From: JBHHWH01 sp046756405
Lineage (GTDB): Bacteria > Actinomycetota > Acidimicrobiia > Spongiisociales > ZC4RG35
Direction: 5' to 3'
Length of the DNA: 8,959 bases
Assembly: GCA_046756405.1 (NCBI GenBank)
Contig: JBHHWH010000090.1
Location: forward strand, 1 to 8,959
Shown here: positions 6,555 through 8,959 of the stretch, one piece after another
How the letters are laid out: each line of letters opens with the position of its first letter
How positions within the stretch are numbered: position 1 is the first letter of the stretch
Position numbers and translations under genes: made by a program
Notes under the pieces: generated by a model
What the model saw: the letters and a program-made list of their open reading frames with translations, nothing else
Database searches by the model: none
What the model was told of the DNA's origin: nothing

Positions 6555-6791
6555 GTGAAGCACGAAACCACCAACGAACAGGTTCACTCCATGGTGAACG
6601 AAGGCTGGATGCACGGCGGCTCCTTCGTCAGCTCCATCCTCGCCGGAACCCTGCTCGGATACTTCCTCGACCAGTGGTTGGGGACCGCCCCGTGGCTGGT
6701 CATTACCGGCGTGGTACTGGGCTCCTACGCGGGTTTCGTCAAGATGTGGCAATACACCAAGAGTCTCAATGACCAACCCCTCGACCGCTGA
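6555..6791 (+). CDS. atpZ: AtpZ/AtpI-family ATP synthase accessory membrane protein
   Basis: A small (78-residue) protein with two predicted transmembrane helices: about residues 21-36 (SFVSSILAGTLLGYFL) and 43-60 (PWLVITGVVLGSYAGFV). The connecting DQWLGTAPW motif is characteristic of AtpZ and short AtpI-like proteins encoded just before atpB. These are thought to assist Fo assembly, and AtpZ/AtpI have been linked to divalent-cation transport in some bacteria. GTG 6555 is chosen because the following codons keep the coding bias of the window (mostly G/C third positions). ATG 6591, preceded by AGG at 6580-6582, would give 66 residues and is a serious alternative. Neither has a strong Shine-Dalgarno. 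The 3' end overlaps the next gene by 23 bases. Confidence 0.78.
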   Translation: MKHETTNEQVHSMVNEGWMHGGSFVSSILAGTLLGYFLDQWLGTAPWLVITGVVLGSYAGFVKMWQYTKSLNDQPLDR

Positions 6792-7197
6792 CCCAGCCGT
6801 TGTGCCGGTGGAGAGCATCCTCGCTCGTCACACCGCCCGGCGCGCCCTTTACCTAGGGCCGCTGCTGGTCCTCATCTTCGGGATCACCGGAGGCTGGGAG
6901 GGGGCTTGGAGTGCCGCCCTGGGGGTCGGAGTGGTGGTGGTCAATTTCCTGCTGGCGGGAGCCATCCTCTCGATTTCCGCCAAGATCAGCCTTGCGGCTT
7001 ATCATGCCGCCGCCCTGTTCGGTTTCTTCCTGCGGCTGGGCTTGATGGTCCTCGCGGTCGTGCTGGTGGCGCGGTTCGTGCCGATCGACAGGCTCGCCTT
7101 CGGGATCACCGCCGTTGTGGGCTATCTGGCCCTGTTGGCCTGGGAAGCCGTCGCCGTATCTAAGGGACGAGAAAGGAATCTGGATTGGACAACCTGA
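6769..7197 (+). CDS. atpI: ATP synthase subunit I (AtpI-like) membrane protein
   Basis: A 142-residue hydrophobic protein with four predicted membrane helices, roughly residues 26-42, 47-67, 80-103 and 108-129, between a short polar N-terminus and a charged tail (SKGRERNLDWTT). This size, topology and place immediately before atpB match the ATP synthase I family, which assists assembly of the c-ring and is dispensable in several bacteria. Sequence conservation in the family is low, so the call rests largely on topology and position. ATG 6769 overlaps the upstream gene by 23 bases, with AAGAG at 6759-6763 as a weak ribosome site; GTG 6802 or 6808 are alternative starts. The 3' end overlaps atpB by 13 bases. 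Confidence 0.78.
   Translation: MTNPSTADPAVVPVESILARHTARRALYLGPLLVLIFGITGGWEGAWSAALGVGVVVVNFLLAGAILSISAKISLAAYHAAALFGFFLRLGLMVLAVVLVARFVPIDRLAFGITAVVGYLALLAWEAVAVSKGRERNLDWTT
7172..7177 (+). promoter_or_regulatory. Shine-Dalgarno AAAGGA that fixes the atpB TTG start
   Basis: AAAGGA lies inside the end of atpI, 7 bases before the TTG at 7185. It is the strongest evidence for this unusual start. Confidence 0.65.
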
Positions 7198-7991
7198 TCA
7201 TCGCGGCCCCCGAGTGCGATCTGACACAGCCCGTGTGCGCCCCGGAGAACGTGTCGGAGCTGTTCGTCCTCACCACCCGGCTGTTCGGAACGCCCATTAC
7301 GCGGACCATTTTCCTTATGTTCCTGGCGGCGTTCATTGTGGTCGTTCTCCTGTATGTCGCCTACCGGAAGCCGCGTCTGGTGCCCACCAAGTTCCAGGCC
7401 ATGATCGACACCCTCACCGGCTTCGTTCGCGACGAGGTAGCGGTCGGGATCATCGGCCCGGAGGGCATCAAGTACTACCCGTACCTGCTGGCCCTATTCC
7501 TGTTCCTGCTGGTGGGCAACCTCTTCGAGATCACCCCCTTCGTCGTCTTTCCGATCACCTCCCGGATGGCCATTCCCGGTCTCCTCGCGGTCGTAACGTG
7601 GTTCATCTTCGTGATCGTGGGCTTTGCCAAGAACGGGTTCAGCTACTTCCTCGACATCGTCTGGCCCAAGTCGGTGCCGGTGGCGCTCCGGCCTCTGGTG
7701 GGACTGATCGAACTCTTCTCGATCTTTCTCATCAGACCCTTCTCTCTGGCGGTGCGGCTGCTGGCGAACATGGTGGCGGGCCACGTGATGCTCACCATCC
7801 TGCTCCTCACCGGGTTCATCTTCACCATCAACATCCCCGAATTAGGCCTCAAGGGGGTATTCGGGCTGGCCTGGTTCGCCCTGGGCATCGCCATCTTCGT
7901 GTTCGAGATCATGGTCAGTGTGCTCCAGGCCTACATCTTCACTCTTCTCAGCGCCGTGTACATACAGACTTCGGTTCACCCCGAACACTGA
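7185..7991 (+). CDS. atpB: F1Fo ATP synthase subunit a
   Basis: Subunit a forms the two proton half-channels of Fo next to the c-ring. The 268-residue product has the expected multi-helix topology, with hydrophobic stretches near residues 41-60, 98-120, 130-147, 172-190, 200-217 and 228-260. The essential arginine is R191 in SLAVRLLANMVAGH (equivalent to E. coli R210). Relative to E. coli, the E219/H245 pair is swapped: H200 is nine residues after the arginine and E241 is seven before Q248 (E. coli Q252), a compensated exchange known in other a subunits. The loop between the last two helices is about 15 residues longer than in E. coli. Translation starts at TTG 7185, overlapping atpI by 13 bases, with a good Shine-Dalgarno. 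The stop TGA overlaps an ATG (TGATG). Confidence 0.96.
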   Translation: MDNLIIAAPECDLTQPVCAPENVSELFVLTTRLFGTPITRTIFLMFLAAFIVVVLLYVAYRKPRLVPTKFQAMIDTLTGFVRDEVAVGIIGPEGIKYYPYLLALFLFLLVGNLFEITPFVVFPITSRMAIPGLLAVVTWFIFVIVGFAKNGFSYFLDIVWPKSVPVALRPLVGLIELFSIFLIRPFSLAVRLLANMVAGHVMLTILLLTGFIFTINIPELGLKGVFGLAWFALGIAIFVFEIMVSVLQAYIFTLLSAVYIQTSVHPEH

Positions 7992-8014
7992 TGGTTAGAA
8001 AGCAGATCGGATGA
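7991..8014 (+). other. Seven-codon mini-ORF in the atpB-atpE gap
   Basis: An ATG shares its A with the atpB TGA stop (TGATG) and opens a 7-codon frame (MVRKQIG) ending in TGA at 8012-8014, 28 bases before atpE. It may allow terminating ribosomes to reinitiate. It may equally be chance; there is no evidence that the peptide is made. Confidence 0.2.
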
Positions 8015-8026
8015 GCCAAGAGAGGG

Positions 8027-8032
8027 AAAGGA
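8027..8032 (+). promoter_or_regulatory. Strong purine-rich ribosome site for atpE
   Basis: AAAGGA sits in a long purine stretch (8018-8035), 10 bases before the atpE ATG. It is the strongest ribosome site in the window, consistent with the need for many c subunits per complex. Confidence 0.7.
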
Positions 8033-8042
8033 AAGACAAGTA

Positions 8043-8309
8043 ATGGACGCAGTTCTCGCAGTTGTGAACGCAGCGGTGGTCCTCGCCCAGGAGGCTGGTG
8101 GTGGAATCACCGGAAACCTGAGCGTCGTCGGATACGGTCTGGCCGCCATCGGCCCCGGCATCGGTGTGGGCATCGTCGCCGGTAACGCCGTACAGGCCAT
8201 GGCCCGCCAGCCGGAGGTGGCCGGCATGCTCCGCACCACCATGTTCCTGGGCATCGCCTTCACCGAGGCGCTGGCCCTCATCGGCTTCGTGCTCTTCTTT
8301 CTCGGGTAA
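8043..8309 (+). CDS. atpE: F1Fo ATP synthase subunit c
   Basis: Subunit c forms the rotating proteolipid ring of Fo. The 88-residue hairpin shows helix 1 with the glycine motif GPGIGVG (37-43), the polar loop ARQPE (R55, Q56, P57) that contacts the F1 stalk, and helix 2 with the ion-binding carboxylate E75 in AFTEALALIGF. No serine or threonine follows the glutamate (E-A-L, not E-S/T) and no Q sits at the helix-1 position used by sodium-type rings, so proton coupling is predicted. The N-terminus has about 20 residues (through AVVLAQEAGGG) before the family core, as in several actinobacterial c subunits. It is preceded by a 51-base gap with a strong Shine-Dalgarno. Its TAA overlaps the atpF ATG by one base. 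Confidence 0.97.
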   Translation: MDAVLAVVNAAVVLAQEAGGGITGNLSVVGYGLAAIGPGIGVGIVAGNAVQAMARQPEVAGMLRTTMFLGIAFTEALALIGFVLFFLG

Positions 8310-8863
8310 TGATGCTGTTCGCCCAGATAGCCCTGATCGCCGCCGAGGAGGCCGAGCCGGCTTCCGGGGGCCTGGAGATCCTCCTTCCCCCGCGGGACGA
8401 GCTGATCGCCGCCCTCATTGCCTTCGCCATCGTCTTTTTCTTCATCTGGAAGTGGGCGGTGCCGGCGATCAACCAGGGCCTCGAGCAGCGTCAATCTGCC
8501 ATTCAGGGCCAGCTCGAAGAGGCGGAGAAAGCCAAGGCGGAAGCGGAGAGCTTGCTCGCCGACTACCGGGCCCAGCTCGCCGAAGCCAAGGCCGAGGGCA
8601 ACCGGATCATCGAAGAGGCCCGTCAGACCGCTGAACAGCTCAAGGCCGACATCCTGGCCAAGGCCGAAGACGAGGCCGGCCAGATTCGGACCAAAGCCCA
8701 GGAGGAGGCCGCCGCCGAGATGGAACGGGCCCTCACCGAAGCTCGAGCCCAGGTAGGAGACATCTCCGTGGAGCTGGCCTCCAAGTTGGTCGGTGAAGTC
8801 CTCGACGCCGAAGCCCATCGTCAGCTCATAGACCGATACCTGGCGGATTTGGAGAAGCTGTAA
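8309..8863 (+). CDS. atpF: F1Fo ATP synthase subunit b
   Basis: Subunit b is the membrane-anchored peripheral stalk that holds the F1 head still against rotation. The 184-residue protein has a single membrane helix at about 31-50 (ELIAALIAFAIVFFFIWKW) followed by a long, highly charged Ala/Glu/Lys/Arg-rich helical region (~56-160) typical of the b dimer coiled coil. The C-terminal part (GDISVELASKLVGEVLDAEAHRQ region, ~150-172) contacts delta. A short hydrophobic N-terminal stretch and an acidic AAEEAEPASGG linker precede the membrane helix, as in other actinobacterial b subunits. The start is ATG 8309 in a TAATGATG junction; ATG 8312 is an immediate alternative. It is not fused to delta, unlike the mycobacterial arrangement. 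Confidence 0.96.
   Translation: MMLFAQIALIAAEEAEPASGGLEILLPPRDELIAALIAFAIVFFFIWKWAVPAINQGLEQRQSAIQGQLEEAEKAKAEAESLLADYRAQLAEAKAEGNRIIEEARQTAEQLKADILAKAEDEAGQIRTKAQEEAAAEMERALTEARAQVGDISVELASKLVGEVLDAEAHRQLIDRYLADLEKL
8851..8854 (+). promoter_or_regulatory. Shine-Dalgarno GGAG for the atpH GTG start
   Basis: GGAG lies in the last codons of atpF, 9 bases before the GTG at 8864. It supports that start, which abuts the atpF TAA with no gap. Confidence 0.55.
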
Positions 8864-8959
8864 GTGGACGATCGGATCACCGGGTACGCCGAAGCCATCT
8901 TCACCCTCGCCAGGGCGGAGGGTGAGCTGGAGCGGGCCGAATACGAGCTGCGAGCCGTG
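8864..8959 (+). CDS. atpH: F1Fo ATP synthase subunit delta, 3'-truncated by window edge
   Basis: The first 32 codons of delta (OSCP-like), which joins the b stalk to the top of F1. The visible sequence, with GYAEAIFTLARAEGELERAE, matches the conserved first helices of the delta N-terminal domain (YAxALFxxAxxxG). The GTG start immediately follows the atpF TAA and has a GGAG ribosome site 9 bases upstream. Position after atpF gives the identity further support. The gene runs off the right edge; the remaining ~145 residues and the rest of the operon (alpha, gamma, beta, epsilon) should follow. Confidence 0.88.
   Translation, partial: MDDRITGYAEAIFTLARAEGELERAEYELRAV

Overview
The window is a high-GC, densely packed bacterial chromosomal segment with every gene on the + strand. 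Gene content and order (prfA-prmC-tsaC-glyA leading into the F1Fo ATP synthase operon), frequent GTG/TTG starts and overlapping stop/start junctions point to Actinomycetota. The b and delta subunits are separate genes, not fused as in mycobacteria, so a deep-branching class such as Acidimicrobiia is my best guess. No marker in the window proves this.

Layout: (1) 1-1485, translation termination: the 3' part of prfA (release factor 1) and prmC, its glutamine methyltransferase. (2) 1542-4638, a methionine cassette: metY (O-acetylhomoserine sulfhydrylase), an alpha/beta hydrolase of unknown substrate, and metA (homoserine O-acyltransferase). This cassette sits where prmC and tsaC are often adjacent. 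(3) 4635-6481, tsaC (threonylcarbamoyl-AMP synthase for tRNA t6A) and glyA (serine hydroxymethyltransferase). (4) 6555-8959, the start of the ATP synthase operon: atpZ-like, atpI-like, atpB (a), atpE (c), atpF (b) and the first 32 codons of atpH (delta).

How the genes fit together: MetA activates homoserine and MetY inserts sulfide to give homocysteine. GlyA feeds methylene-THF into the folate pool that methylates homocysteine to methionine, and PrmC consumes S-adenosylmethionine to modify RF1. The ATP synthase genes are housekeeping. No intergenic gap exceeds about 75 bases. I see no rRNA, tRNA, CRISPR array, insertion sequence, riboswitch or convincing terminator.

I do not see an obviously new multi-gene system. 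The points most worth a second look are a probable one-base frameshift or indel at a G5 run that removes the N-terminus of PrmC; a MetA lacking the residue that normally tells acetyl from succinyl specificity; the unexplained hydrolase between metY and metA; a possible leaderless metY; a C-rich tract (G-quadruplex candidate on the opposite strand) before the atp operon; and a 7-codon mini-ORF coupled to the atpB stop.
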